DNA from: an uncultured Christensenellaceae bacterium
GTDB taxonomy: Bacteria; Bacillota; Clostridia; Christensenellales; Aristaeellaceae
Reading direction: 5' to 3'
Assembly (NCBI GenBank): GCA_905234985.1
Contig: CAJOJQ010000004.1
Coordinates: forward strand, 51,592-115,591
Length of the DNA stretch: 64,000 bases
The number at the start of each line of letters is the position of its first letter. The stretch's first letter is position 1. The notes below the pieces were generated by a model. The model did no database searches. It was not told the origin of the DNA and worked only from the letters and a program-made list of their open reading frames with translations. The position numbers and the translations under genes were made by a program. Of the stretch, positions 8,321-16,980 are shown piece by piece.

Positions 8321-9160
8321 TCATCCTTTTACCGCGCCCGCGGTCACGCCGTCCATCAGATACCGGTTGAAGAACAGGAACAGCAGAAAGACGGGAATCA
8401 GCGACAGGGTGGACATGGCGAACATGGGGCCGAAATTGGTGCCCTGAGCGTCCGCGAAGCCCTTGATCGCCAGGGACACGGTGTACAGCGCCGGTTTGCT
8501 CAAATAGAGCAGGGGACCCATGTAATCATCCCAGATCCAATAGAAGGAAATCACGATGGTGGTGATGATGGACGGGTAAAGCAGCGGCAGCACGATGCGG
8601 GTGAAGATGGAATACTTGTTGCACCCGTCGATCATGGCGGCTTCGTCCAGCTCCTTGGGCAGGCCCCGAATGAACTGCATCATCATGTAAATGAAGAAGG
8701 GCCAGCCCAGGAATTTGGGAAGGATCAGGGGAATGAAGGTGCCCACAAAGTTCAGCCGGTTCCAGATGATATACTGCGGGATCATCAGCACCTGGCCGGG
8801 CAGCAGCATGGTCATGATCATGGCGGTGAACCAGAATTTCCGGCCCTGAAATTTGATCCTTGCCAGCGCGTAGGACACCATGGCCGAAGAAATCACCGTG
8901 CCCAGGGTGCCCAGGCAGGATACGATGATGGAATTGCGGAAATAGGTGGCGAAGGTCAGGCTGCCGCTGCCCTGCCAGCCGTTTGGATAGTTTTCAAACA
9001 CCCATTTGGAGGGCAGGAAAGGGGCGTTGTTGCCCAGGATTTCGCTTTTCATTTTGAAGGATGACAGGATCATCCACAGCACCGGGTAAACCATCAGCAG
9101 CCCGAAGGCGACCACGAAGAGATGGTAAATCGTATTGCGGACGGCGCGTTTCGTTTGCAT
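8321..9160 (-). CDS. ABC transporter permease, MalG type
   Basis: A 279-aa permease with six hydrophobic segments, an EAA loop (LDEAAMIDGCNKYSIFTRIVLP) and the common C-terminus RYLMDGVTAGAVKG. It lies 13 nt downstream of the MalF-type permease stop on the - strand. The set 10188-11549, 9174-10112 and 8321-9160 forms a complete importer apart from the ATPase. The GH95 gene follows after a hairpin, which suggests that a fucosylated or L-galactosylated oligosaccharide is the cargo. Confidence 0.93.
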   Translation of the reverse strand: MQTKRAVRNTIYHLFVVAFGLLMVYPVLWMILSSFKMKSEILGNNAPFLPSKWVFENYPNGWQGSGSLTFATYFRNSIIVSCLGTLGTVISSAMVSYALARIKFQGRKFWFTAMIMTMLLPGQVLMIPQYIIWNRLNFVGTFIPLILPKFLGWPFFIYMMMQFIRGLPKELDEAAMIDGCNKYSIFTRIVLPLLYPSIITTIVISFYWIWDDYMGPLLYLSKPALYTVSLAIKGFADAQGTNFGPMFAMSTLSLIPVFLLFLFFNRYLMDGVTAGAVKG

Positions 9161-9173
9161 TGCTTCGCCCTCC

Positions 9174-10112
9174 TCAATTCTCGTAGAACGTCCAATGGGA
9201 CGAGGTTTTGAAAATAACGCCCGTGATCGCCGCCATGATGAGCAGCATCACCCAGCTTTCGGCGCAGGCGTAGCCCATGCGCTGATACGAAAAGCCTTCC
9301 TTGAAGATGTTCAGGGCGATGTAGTTGGTGGCGTAATTCGGCCCGCCGTCGGTGATGATTTGGGCCTGGGTGAAGGTCATAAAGCCGGAAATCAGCTGCA
9401 TGATGAGGTTAAACAGAATGATGGGAGACAGAATGGGCAGGGTGATGGAAAAGAACCGCTGCACCCCGTTGGCCCCGTCGATTTCGGCGGCCTCGTAGTA
9501 ATCCCGGGGAATTTGCTTTAAGCCCGAGGCGAAAATGAGCATGGAGGAGCCGAACTGCCAGGCGTTGCACAGCACCAGGGGCACGAAAGCCCACACGGTG
9601 GAGCCGAAGAAGCTGAAATTCTTCACCCCCATGGCCTTGATCAGCGTCACCACAGGCCCGCGGCTGCCGAACAGCTGCTTCCATACCAGCGCCACGGCCA
9701 CCGAGCCGCCGATCAGAGAAGGAATGTAATATACCGCCCGGTAAAAGCCCTGCAGCCGGGTGGGCTTGGTGAGCAGCATGGCTACCAGCAAGGCGAAAAC
9801 CAGCTTCAGCGGCACGCCGATGATCACGTATTGAATGGTGACCAGCAGGGAATTGCCGAAGGTGGCGTCTTTCATGAGGTCGGCAAAGTTCTTCAGCCCC
9901 ACCCACACCGGCGCCGCGGCGATTTTATAATTGCAGAAGGAATAAAACAGGGACAGCGCCATGGGGATCATGGTCAGGCACAGGAAGCTGATCACGAAGG
10001 GAGCGGCGAAGAAATAGCCCACCACGCTTTCGTTTTGCAGGATGCTGCCCTTCCCTCTGGCGTTTCGCCCGGCTTTTGCGGCTTGCATTGCGCGACCTCC
10101 TTTGGAAAACAC
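9174..10112 (-). CDS. ABC transporter permease, MalF type
   Basis: A 312-aa permease. The N-terminal cytoplasmic segment (AGRNARGKGSILQNESV) precedes the first membrane helix (VGYFFAAPFVISFLCLTM). The EAA loop is clear (YYEAAEIDGANGVQRFFSITLP). The start could also be at MQAAKAGRNA, 8 codons in, because GGAGGTCGCGC lies just before that ATG (10088). I keep the longer start with a caveat. It is separated from the SBP gene by a perfect 11-bp hairpin. Confidence 0.92.
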   Translation of the reverse strand: MFSKGGRAMQAAKAGRNARGKGSILQNESVVGYFFAAPFVISFLCLTMIPMALSLFYSFCNYKIAAAPVWVGLKNFADLMKDATFGNSLLVTIQYVIIGVPLKLVFALLVAMLLTKPTRLQGFYRAVYYIPSLIGGSVAVALVWKQLFGSRGPVVTLIKAMGVKNFSFFGSTVWAFVPLVLCNAWQFGSSMLIFASGLKQIPRDYYEAAEIDGANGVQRFFSITLPILSPIILFNLIMQLISGFMTFTQAQIITDGGPNYATNYIALNIFKEGFSYQRMGYACAESWVMLLIMAAITGVIFKTSSHWTFYEN

Positions 10113-10122
10113 GATTTGAAGA

Positions 10123-10153
10123 GGGCACCCTGAAGGAAAGGATCAGGGTGCCC
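10123..10153 (-). terminator. Perfect 11-bp intercistronic hairpin after the SBP gene
   Basis: GGGCACCCTGA (10123-10133) and TCAGGGTGCCC (10143-10153) are a perfect inverted repeat with a 9-nt loop, between the SBP stop (10188) and the permease start on the - strand. It has the same position relative to its operon as the hairpins at 2415, 43934 and 59301. No T-run follows, which favours attenuation or mRNA stabilisation. Confidence 0.75.
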
Positions 10154-10187
10154 AAATACCGTTAGGGTTTATCGCCCTGACGCCGAA

Positions 10188-11549
10188 TTACTGGTGCTTG
10201 GCCCAGATTTCCTGCGCTTCGGCCCAGAACAGGTCGGCAGCGGCCTGAGCGCTTTCAAACTTGCCCTCGGCCAGACCCTGGAAGTAGGTCTTCTTGAGCG
10301 TGTCGGAGATTTCTTCGTTGGCGGCAGGCTCGGCGGGGCTGGTGTTGGCGGCGTCCGCGAAGGAACCGATCAGGTCGATGATGGTGTACACCTTGCCGGT
10401 CACTTCGTTGGTCTTTTCCGTGTCAGCCTTCAGGGCGGCCAGCACGTCGCTGTTGATGGACACGCCGCGCTCGCAGTTGAGGATCATGTTGGCTTCCACA
10501 CTGTTGATGAAGAAGTTGATGAAGTTGGCGGCCATTTCCTTCTTTTCGGAACCCTTCCAGATGCTCATCTGCTGGGAGGAGCGCACCACCATGCCGCTCT
10601 GGCCGTCATGGGACACGCGGGGAATGGTGCAAAGATCGAGGGTGATGCCGCTTTCGGCGGCCACGTTGCTCAGCGCCTGGAACTGGTTGGAGGACAGCAT
10701 GATGATGGCGGAATCACCGTAGGCGATCCAGTCCGCTTCGATGTTGGAGCCGATTTCGTTCTGGATGCCGTAGTCGGCGATGGCGCCTTCCTGCTGCAGG
10801 GTGGTCAGCAGATCGAACAGGTAGGCCAGGGGCGCGGTGTCGCCGTCAAAAGCGAAGCCGGTGCCGTCCATGGTGTAGAAGTTGTAGCCTTCCTTCCACT
10901 GGGTGAACACGGAGTAGGCCAGGGAGTTGTATTCCAGGGTGGTGACGGCGGGATTGCCGGTGGCCGCGTAGATCTTGCGGCAGGCGTCCGCGAACTCTTC
11001 CCAGGTCCAGGTGTCGGTGGGATAGGGCACGCCGGCCTCGTCGAAGAGGGCGGGATTGTAGGCAAAGCAGCGGGCGTTGGTGCCGTTGGAAATACCGGTC
11101 ACATCGCCGTTGGCCTGGTTGACGGTGGTGGCGATCATGGCGGGGCCGATGGCGGTGGTGTCGATGATGCCCGCGTCAATGTAGGCGTTCAGGGGTTCGA
11201 TGGTGTCGTAGTAGGTGAGCCAGTTATTGCCCATCTGGAACACGTCGGTCAGGCTGTTCGCGGCCATCTTGGCCTGGAACTGGGTCCAGTAGGTACCGCC
11301 GTCATAGTACTCGAATTCGACCTTCGCGCCGGTCTTTGCTTCCCACAGGTGAATGACTTCTTCGGTCCTCTTGGCGCGGGTATCGGAACCCCACCACATG
11401 ATGCTCAGGGTCTGGCCCGAATAGTCGGGGAACACGTAGCCTTCGGCGTTTACGTTGTTCCAGCCTTCGGCCTTTTCTTCGGCGACGGCAGGAACGAACA
11501 GGGTACACAGCATGGCAGCGACCAACAGAATCACGACGGTTTTCCTCAT
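10188..11549 (-). CDS. ABC transporter extracellular sugar-binding protein
   Basis: A 453-aa family 1 solute-binding protein. I chose the ATG at 11549 (MRKTVVILLVAAMLCTLFVPAVAEEK) instead of the track start at 11630. It gives a proper signal peptide with PAVA/E cleavage and has GGAGG 9 nt upstream, and the longer version would run into the promoter region. There is no good lipobox, which is odd for a Gram-positive binding protein. The mature part (YSGQTLSIMWWGSD..., WEAKTGAKVEFEYYDGG) is typical of sugar-binding proteins. It is the first gene of an operon with two permeases and GH95, driven by the promoter inside the direct repeat at 11613-11645. Confidence 0.92.
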   Translation of the reverse strand: MRKTVVILLVAAMLCTLFVPAVAEEKAEGWNNVNAEGYVFPDYSGQTLSIMWWGSDTRAKRTEEVIHLWEAKTGAKVEFEYYDGGTYWTQFQAKMAANSLTDVFQMGNNWLTYYDTIEPLNAYIDAGIIDTTAIGPAMIATTVNQANGDVTGISNGTNARCFAYNPALFDEAGVPYPTDTWTWEEFADACRKIYAATGNPAVTTLEYNSLAYSVFTQWKEGYNFYTMDGTGFAFDGDTAPLAYLFDLLTTLQQEGAIADYGIQNEIGSNIEADWIAYGDSAIIMLSSNQFQALSNVAAESGITLDLCTIPRVSHDGQSGMVVRSSQQMSIWKGSEKKEMAANFINFFINSVEANMILNCERGVSINSDVLAALKADTEKTNEVTGKVYTIIDLIGSFADAANTSPAEPAANEEISDTLKKTYFQGLAEGKFESAQAAADLFWAEAQEIWAKHQ

Positions 11550-11612
11550 TGAGGGACGCCTCCTTTTTGTTTTTTGCTCATTTATGAAGTTACATGAGCT
11601 TTTCTGAACTGA

Positions 11613-11645
11613 ATTGTAGCAGTATTTCACCGCTTTGTCAATGCG
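11613..11645 (-). promoter_or_regulatory. Core promoter of the SBP/GH95 operon = left copy of a 33-bp direct repeat
   Basis: On the - strand this reads TTGACA, 17 bp, TACAAT, a near-consensus SigA promoter (-35 at 11636-11641, -10 at 11613-11618), about 60 bp before the SBP start. The same 33 bp occurs again, identical, at 13599-13631 on the other side of the IS element. The repeat is therefore the target duplication made by the insertion. It starts exactly at the -10 and ends 4 bp beyond the -35, so the operon kept a full core promoter. Confidence 0.85.
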
Positions 11646-11681
11646 GGAGTTTGACAGTCCGAGAGCAGAAAAACAGCTTGA

Positions 11682-11707
11682 AAGCCTTATAGGGCTTATA
11701 TTTTTTT
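11682..11707 (+). terminator. Terminator-like hairpin at the left end of the IS
   Basis: AAGCCT (11682-11687) pairs with GGGCTT (11692-11697) over a TATA loop, followed by ATATTTTTTT. It would stop outside transcription from reading into the transposase gene, a common self-protection feature of IS elements. Confidence 0.6.
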
Positions 11708-11728
11708 GTCAATTCCCGAATTTAATTA

Positions 11729-11757
11729 TTGAGTAATAGGCGTATTTATGGTATAAT
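11729..11757 (+). promoter_or_regulatory. Transposase promoter
   Basis: TTGAGT (11729-11734) and TATAAT (11752-11757), 17 bp apart, lie 34 bp before the transposase start codon, with AGGAGGA at 11778-11784 as ribosome site. Seen directly. Confidence 0.75.
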
Positions 11758-11791
11758 ATAGGTAATTTCTACTTGGCAGGAGGAAGTCATC

Positions 11792-13528
11792 ATGCGGCTG
11801 CGAATCCAACGGACACAAAACGACGCACACTATTATGCGATAGAGTCCACATATTCGGAGGGGAAGCACTCATCAAAGGTAGTAATGAAACTTGGGCTTG
11901 AGTCGGAAATTCGGAAGGAACATCCAGAACCAGAGAAGTGGGCGCGGGAATATCTGGCAGAATTAACGAAGAAAGAAAAAGAAGAAGGAGGGGCCGTGCG
12001 GGTAGATTTCCATCCGCAGGAACAAATGAAGCTGGGAGAACAGAGCACATGGAATGGCGGATACCTGTTTCTACAGCAGATTTACAGCAATCTTGGATTG
12101 GACAAAATATGTGCGCAAATTGCCCGGCGTCATTCTTTTGATTATGATTTGAACAGCATTCTGAGCCGATTGCTGTACGGACGGATTCTACAGCCGGGTT
12201 CCAAGCTTAGCACATGTGAGTTTTCCGGGACGTTGCTGGAGAAACCGAACTTTCAGCAGCACCAGGTATACCGGGCATTAAGCGTATTAGCGGAAGAAAG
12301 CGATTTCATTCAGGCGGAACTTTATAGGCGCAGCAAAAAGCTCGGTGAACGGAATGATAAAAGACTCTATTATGACTGTACCAACTACTATTTTGAGATC
12401 GAGATGGAGGCGGACGATAAACAGTATGGACATTCCAAGGAAAATCGTCCGAACCCGATCATCCAGATGGGACTGATGATGGATGGAGATGGGATTCCGC
12501 TGGCCTACTGTATTCATCCTGGCAATACAAACGAACAGACAACCTTGCGTCCATTAGAACAGCAAATCATCCGTGACTTTGATCACAGGGAATTCGTGGT
12601 CTGCACAGACGCCGGACTGTCTTCCTCTGCCAACAGACTATTCAATTCCCTCAGCGGACGCCGCTTCATCACAGCCCAGTCGCTGAAACAGCTTCCCCAG
12701 ACTCTCCAGGAATGGGCGCTTTCACCAAAGGGGTGGCATTTGCCGGATGATCGTAAAGAATATGATCTGAATACGGTTCTCAGCGATGAAAAACAGTATA
12801 CCGCTTTCCACGACGCCGTTTTTGTCAAGGAGCAGTCCTACACGTTGAAAGACGTTCCGCAGCGCTTCATCGTCACTTTTTCCATAAAGTATATGGAATA
12901 TCTCCGCACAGTCCGCAGCCGTCAGGTGAAACGGGCACAAAAAATTATCGATGTGCCCTCCGATATGCAGAAGAACCGCCCAACTGACTGTAAACGTTTT
13001 ATCCAGCAGACCTTCCTGACCGAAGACGGAGAAATCGCCAATGCACACCAGGTTACATTGGACGTGGAGAAAATCGCGGATGAAGAACGTTTCGATGGGT
13101 TCTATGCTGTGGCTACAAACCTGGAAGACAGTGTACAAAAAGTCATCCGGATCAATCGCCGTCGCTGGGAAATCGAAGAATGCTTCCGAATTATGAAGCA
13201 CGAGTTCAAAGCACGTCCCATTTATCTCCAGCGAAAGGAGCGTATCCGCGCCCACTTCTTGACCTGCTTCCTCGCACTAACCCTTTACCGTTATCTCGAA
13301 AAGCAGTTGAAATGCCGCTTTACCGTGGAACAGATCGTCTCAACACTGGCTGATATGACTTTCCTTGAAATCCCTGGCTCTGGTTACGTCCCCTGTTATA
13401 CACGAACCGACATTACCGATGCACTTCATCACGCTTTTGGTTTCCGTACAGACTCCCAGCTAATCCCCATCTCCGCTATGAAAAAAATTTTTACATGTAC
13501 CAAAAAGGCAAATCAATTACTCAAATAA
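11792..13528 (+). CDS. IS1634/IS4-superfamily transposase
   Basis: A 578-aa DDE transposase. The N-terminal part (MRLRIQRTQNDAHYYAIEST, KHSSKVVMKLG) is characteristic of IS1634-type proteins. The DDE core is visible as LYYDCTNYYFEIE (first Asp), FVVCTDAGLSS (second Asp) and the C-terminal INRRRWEIEECFRIMK, which carries the Y/R-E-K signature with the catalytic Glu. The reading frame is intact over the expected family length, so the element is potentially active. It has its own promoter and ends in a strong terminator. Surrounding genes are unrelated. Confidence 0.93.
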   Translation: MRLRIQRTQNDAHYYAIESTYSEGKHSSKVVMKLGLESEIRKEHPEPEKWAREYLAELTKKEKEEGGAVRVDFHPQEQMKLGEQSTWNGGYLFLQQIYSNLGLDKICAQIARRHSFDYDLNSILSRLLYGRILQPGSKLSTCEFSGTLLEKPNFQQHQVYRALSVLAEESDFIQAELYRRSKKLGERNDKRLYYDCTNYYFEIEMEADDKQYGHSKENRPNPIIQMGLMMDGDGIPLAYCIHPGNTNEQTTLRPLEQQIIRDFDHREFVVCTDAGLSSSANRLFNSLSGRRFITAQSLKQLPQTLQEWALSPKGWHLPDDRKEYDLNTVLSDEKQYTAFHDAVFVKEQSYTLKDVPQRFIVTFSIKYMEYLRTVRSRQVKRAQKIIDVPSDMQKNRPTDCKRFIQQTFLTEDGEIANAHQVTLDVEKIADEERFDGFYAVATNLEDSVQKVIRINRRRWEIEECFRIMKHEFKARPIYLQRKERIRAHFLTCFLALTLYRYLEKQLKCRFTVEQIVSTLADMTFLEIPGSGYVPCYTRTDITDALHHAFGFRTDSQLIPISAMKKIFTCTKKANQLLK

Positions 13529-13535
13529 TCTTACC

Positions 13536-13585
13536 CCCAAAAACGCCGGAAAGCCACGTCTCGCTTGCTTTTCGGCGTTTTTGGG
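13536..13585 (+). terminator. Strong bidirectional terminator of the transposase gene
   Basis: CCCAAAAACGCCGGAAAGC (13536-13554) and GCTTTTCGGCGTTTTTGGG (13567-13585) form a 19-bp stem with one G-U pair and a 12-nt loop, 8 nt after the transposase stop. The A- and T-tracts on the two arms make it usable in both directions. Confidence 0.85.
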
Positions 13586-13598
13586 TGTCAAAGATGGG

Positions 13599-13631
13599 AT
13601 TGTAGCAGTATTTCACCGCTTTGTCAATGCG
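13599..13631. repeat. Right copy of the 33-bp direct repeat (target duplication)
   Basis: Identical to 11613-11645. It retains the TTGACA/TACAAT promoter facing left, so it now points into the 3' end of the IS as an antisense promoter. It also marks the ancestral position of the promoter, 74 bp after the stop of the GH140-like gene. Confidence 0.9.
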
Positions 13632-13704
13632 TTTGCGCGTCGATATCCACGCGGCTGATCCGGTGACGCGCCTCCTTTCCCCGCAGATTGACAGCGACGC
13701 TCTT

Positions 13705-15006
13705 TCAGCCACCGTATTTCAGGAGCAGCACCCAATCGTTCTGCCCGCCGCGGCGGTTCGGCGGGGTGAAACGGGCGCATTCCGCGGGGGCAATTTTCCC
13801 GGCATAGCTTTTTCCGCCGGATACGGGATCGAACCACCAGGCCTCCGTTTCGCCCAAAGCGCGGGTATCCGCCGTAAACGGCTTGCCGGAATAGCTGTAT
13901 ACGCAGAAGGCCCGATCCGTTTTCAGGGCCAGATTGTAATCGTATTTTCCCCCGGTATTGTCCGGCAGGTATTCCTGGGCGGGTTTCCCGGTCTGCCAGT
14001 TGATTTCCTCCATCAGGCGGCGAACGTGGGTCATCTGCATGCTGCCCGGATTGTGCAGCGCCTCCCGCCAGGTTTCCATTACGCCGAAGGAACCCGCCTC
14101 CGTGCCGCGCCAGAACTGCATGATGGCGTTGCTGCCGTAGGTGAAGCCCGCCGCCCCCGCCAGCAGGGACCAATAGGCGTAGCGCCGCACGTCGTGGGTC
14201 TGCCAATAGGGCTGGGTGGGATCGTGCAGCCCCTGGAGAATGAACTCATAGCTGGGTTCTCCGTCCAGCACGGGCCGAACGGGCGTCAGCGCCCGGTCGT
14301 GCCGCACGTATTTGTAATTGTCCTCTCCCACGTAGGTTTCCGCGTCCACCTTGTCGTCCCACTGGTTCAGCTTCATCTGGTCATACCGCCGGTGGCCGGA
14401 CTGGAACAGGTGGAAGTCCAGCCAGGGCGCGTCCTGGAACCATTGGGAGGAGGAGCAGCGGCCGAAGGGATGAAAGCCGATCAGCTGGTTGGGGCATTTT
14501 TCCCGGAGCCTGCTTCCGATGCGGTGAAAATCCTCCGGCGCGTCGCTGCCCCGCACGTCGCCGCCCGCCAGCCAGATCACGTTTTCGCAGTCCCCGAAAC
14601 GCCGAGCCAGAAAATCAATGTACACGTCGACGGTGCTGCCCGCCAGATACCCGGCGGAAACAAAGCGCCCCCAGGACGGAAGCAGCGCCATCACCAGACC
14701 CATTTCCGCCGCCGCGTCCACGATTCTCCGCACCGTGGGCCAGTAAGCGTCTTCCGCTAAATCGGGATTGGGCCGGGCGAAATCGTCCGCAAGCAATGCG
14801 GGCGAACCGGCCCGGTTCCTGTAATCGTCGGTGTGTACAAGGGTGGCCTGAATCACATTGAAGCCCTTTTCCGCCCGGTTTTTCAGGTAGACCATGGCTT
14901 CCTCAAAGGTGAGCTTCTGGAAGAGCAGCCAGGCCGTATCGCCCAACCAGAAAAAGGGCTTCCCGTCCCGCAGGAAGTGCCGCCTGTCTTCGGATAAGGT
15001 GAGCAT
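13705..15006 (-). CDS. DUF4038/GH140-like TIM-barrel glycoside hydrolase (apiosidase family)
   Basis: A 433-aa protein of the DUF4038 type, a TIM barrel with a C-terminal beta-sandwich, the fold of GH140 apiosidases. The start of the family is clear (HFLRDGKPFFWLGDTAWLLF). Probable catalytic positions are the Asp in WLAGGDVRG and the Glu in DGEPSYE. I chose the ATG at 15006 because GGAGG lies 7 nt upstream and the family N-terminus begins there; the track start at 15135 adds unrelated sequence. There is no signal peptide, so it is cytoplasmic. Many DUF4038 proteins have no proven substrate. An endo-apiosidase of rhamnogalacturonan II is the best-known activity, which fits the pectin enzymes around it. 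Before the IS landed, it lay directly upstream of the SBP/GH95 operon on the same strand. Confidence 0.8.
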   Translation of the reverse strand: MLTLSEDRRHFLRDGKPFFWLGDTAWLLFQKLTFEEAMVYLKNRAEKGFNVIQATLVHTDDYRNRAGSPALLADDFARPNPDLAEDAYWPTVRRIVDAAAEMGLVMALLPSWGRFVSAGYLAGSTVDVYIDFLARRFGDCENVIWLAGGDVRGSDAPEDFHRIGSRLREKCPNQLIGFHPFGRCSSSQWFQDAPWLDFHLFQSGHRRYDQMKLNQWDDKVDAETYVGEDNYKYVRHDRALTPVRPVLDGEPSYEFILQGLHDPTQPYWQTHDVRRYAYWSLLAGAAGFTYGSNAIMQFWRGTEAGSFGVMETWREALHNPGSMQMTHVRRLMEEINWQTGKPAQEYLPDNTGGKYDYNLALKTDRAFCVYSYSGKPFTADTRALGETEAWWFDPVSGGKSYAGKIAPAECARFTPPNRRGGQNDWVLLLKYGG

Positions 15007-15404
15007 GCTTTTTCCTCCTTCAATCATCCCAGGGCATATTCCGGGCCACAGTGATGCAGCGGTGTTCCGGCGAACGGGGGGAAGGCGGCGTCGCCCTCCG
15101 CTCCGGGCGGCAGGCGCAGGCCGTGATTTGTTCACAGGTTTCGTTCATCTCCCTTAATTCAACGAAAAAGGGGAAATTCCTGCTGGATAAGTGGCTTTTT
15201 AAAAAATTTTTACTAAATAATTTATTAACAAAAAGCTAATCACGAGTTTCTATTGAAAATATCGGCACATTGATGTAAAAATATATTCCATATTATCCAT
15301 TTATATGGGGAACGACACGATTTATAATATGAACGTGGCTGAAACTTGTTTAGTAATTATTTATCGCACAGTTACCTGCCGCGCAGACGGAAAGGAGCAT
15401 GCCC
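15007..15404. promoter_or_regulatory. AT-rich divergent intergenic region
   Basis: About 400 bp without a gene between the divergent GH140-like and GH29 genes. The part from 15150 to 15350 is strikingly AT-rich. TATAAT at 15323-15328 is a good -10 for the + strand, but no good -35 precedes it, so an activator may be needed. AAAGGAG at 15392-15398 is a ribosome site for the small leader ORF that follows. No repeat or operator was recognised. Confidence 0.5.
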
Positions 15405-15497
15405 ATGCGTATTCCGAAGGAATTTAAAAGCGCCGTCGCGGATCAGCGTACTTGCTTGCCCATCATCTCTTTTGACCGCGTGGAGGCAGTCTTATGA
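15405..15497 (+). CDS. Small leader ORF (30 aa) overlapping the GH29 start
   Basis: Not in the ORF track because of its size. The ATG at 15405 has AAAGGAG 6 nt upstream. The frame encodes MRIPKEFKSAVADQRTC... and stops at TGA 15495-15497, which overlaps the ATG of the GH29 gene (ATGA). This is the classical layout for translational coupling. It could be a regulatory leader peptide or the remnant of a deleted gene. No homology is recognised, and coding function is unproven. Confidence 0.45.
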   Translation: MRIPKEFKSAVADQRTCLPIISFDRVEAVL

Positions 15498-16921
15498 ACT
15501 GGAGCATGGATTGGACGCCCCTGATGCACGGCGCGCCGCAATGGATGCGGGACGGGAAGTTCGGCCTGTTTTTCCATTGGGGCGTATACAGCGTGCCCGC
15601 CTGCGAAAACGAATGGTATTCCCGCAATATGTATTTGAAGGGCTGCAAGCAGAATGTAGAACACGAAAAAAGGTTCGGGAAGCTGAGCGAATTCGGCTAT
15701 AAGGACTTTATTCCCCAGTTCAGGGCGGAACGCTTCGATCCCGACGCCTGGGCTGCCCTGGTGAAAGCCAGCGGGGCGAAGTACGCCGGGCCTGTTTCCG
15801 AACACGCGGACAATTATTCCCTGTGGAACAGCGCGGTCAACCCCGTCAATTCCGTCAAAACCGGCCCCCATCGGGATGTTGCGGGGGAATGCGCCGCCGC
15901 TTTCCGCCGCCAGGGCGTCAAGTATCTGGCTGCCTTCCATCATCAATGGCTGTGGGGCTGGTTCATGTCCACCGACAACGAGGCGGACGTGTACGACCCG
16001 AAAAACGAAATCTATTATGGACCCGCCCTGCCCCTGGAAACCAACCGCTATCAGCCCTACCGCCTGCCCGACAAAAAATTCTGCGACGTATGGCTGGAAA
16101 AGATCAGGGAGGTTTCGGAGCAATACCGCCCCGACGCGCTGTATTTTGACGGGCGCTGCATGATCCTGCCGGAGGAATACCGCTACCGGGCCGCCGAATG
16201 CTATTATGGCGCGGTGCCCCAGGGGGTGATCACCTACAAGCAGGAGGATTATCCCAAGGGGCTGGGCGTGTTCGACGTGGAATGCGGCCGGTTCGCGGAA
16301 AAGCAGGATTTCTTCTGGCAGACCGACGACCGGCTGGAGGACGGCATTACCTGGTGCATCGTGCAGAACCCCAAGTATAAATCCGCCGGGAAAATAATTC
16401 AGCAGCTTGCCGACGTGACCGCCAAAAACGGCTGCCTGGTGCTGAACGTGGGGCCGCGGGCGGACGGAACCTTCCATCCCGACGCCGTCAGGGAGCTGAC
16501 CCGCATCGGCGCGTGGCTGAAAGTCAACGGCGAGGCGATTTACGGAACCCGGCCCTTCGCCGTGGCGGGGGAGGGCGTCACGGCGGGCGTCAACGAGGAT
16601 TACAACGTGGAGCGGGTGAAGCAGCAGATGAAGGACGGCCTGGCCATCGAAAGCGGCCAGTGCCGCCTGACGGGGGACGACGTGCGCTTTACCCAGACGG
16701 ATGAGGCGATGTATGTGATCGGCTTTGGCATTCCGAAGGACAACACCCTGCGGCTGCACAGTCTGCGGGAAGGCGGCGAGCTGGGGCCGGTGCGGTCTGC
16801 CCGGATGCTGGGCACGGACGCGAAGGTGACGTTTGTCCGGGACGGTGAAGCCATGACGATCCGCCTGCCGGAGAAACGTCCCTTTGAGGAAGGGTTTGCG
16901 ATTCGACTGGGGAAGGCGTGA
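15494..16921 (+). CDS. GH29 alpha-L-fucosidase
   Basis: A 475-aa retaining alpha-L-fucosidase, predicted cytoplasmic. The GH29 N-terminal hallmark WMRDGKFGLFFHWGVYSVP is right after the start. The catalytic nucleophile Asp is expected in DALYFDGR. VKYLAAFHHQWLWGW supplies active-site His residues. The barrel is followed by a short beta-sandwich from about residue 350. GGAGG lies 7 nt before the ATG, inside the overlapping leader ORF. It starts a + strand series with a LacI regulator, GH42 and GH78. It would remove terminal L-fucose from imported oligosaccharides; the linkage preference cannot be read from the sequence. Confidence 0.93.
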   Translation: MNWSMDWTPLMHGAPQWMRDGKFGLFFHWGVYSVPACENEWYSRNMYLKGCKQNVEHEKRFGKLSEFGYKDFIPQFRAERFDPDAWAALVKASGAKYAGPVSEHADNYSLWNSAVNPVNSVKTGPHRDVAGECAAAFRRQGVKYLAAFHHQWLWGWFMSTDNEADVYDPKNEIYYGPALPLETNRYQPYRLPDKKFCDVWLEKIREVSEQYRPDALYFDGRCMILPEEYRYRAAECYYGAVPQGVITYKQEDYPKGLGVFDVECGRFAEKQDFFWQTDDRLEDGITWCIVQNPKYKSAGKIIQQLADVTAKNGCLVLNVGPRADGTFHPDAVRELTRIGAWLKVNGEAIYGTRPFAVAGEGVTAGVNEDYNVERVKQQMKDGLAIESGQCRLTGDDVRFTQTDEAMYVIGFGIPKDNTLRLHSLREGGELGPVRSARMLGTDAKVTFVRDGEAMTIRLPEKRPFEEGFAIRLGKA

Positions 16922-16980
16922 GGCTTCCCTTTCTCTTTCCTGAGCGGAGACGGATTATTTATATAAATTTAGTTCAATTA

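Larger units (their letters stand above)
11646..13598 (+). mobile_element. IS1634-like insertion sequence (IS4 superfamily)
   Basis: A 1.95-kb element lying between two identical 33-bp direct repeats, with one transposase gene, its own promoter (11729-11757) and a terminator at each side. The ends share only TTTGACA in inverted orientation (11650-11656 and the complement of 13586-13592), so the exact terminal inverted repeats are uncertain. Target duplications longer than the usual few bases are known for IS1634 itself, which supports the family call. Codon use and base composition are more AT-rich than the neighbours, as expected for a recent arrival. Confidence 0.82.

Noticed and set aside
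10194-11552. 452-aa + strand ORF opposite the SBP gene
   Set aside because: Gly/Val/His-rich antisense shadow; the - strand frame has a signal peptide and SBP motifs.
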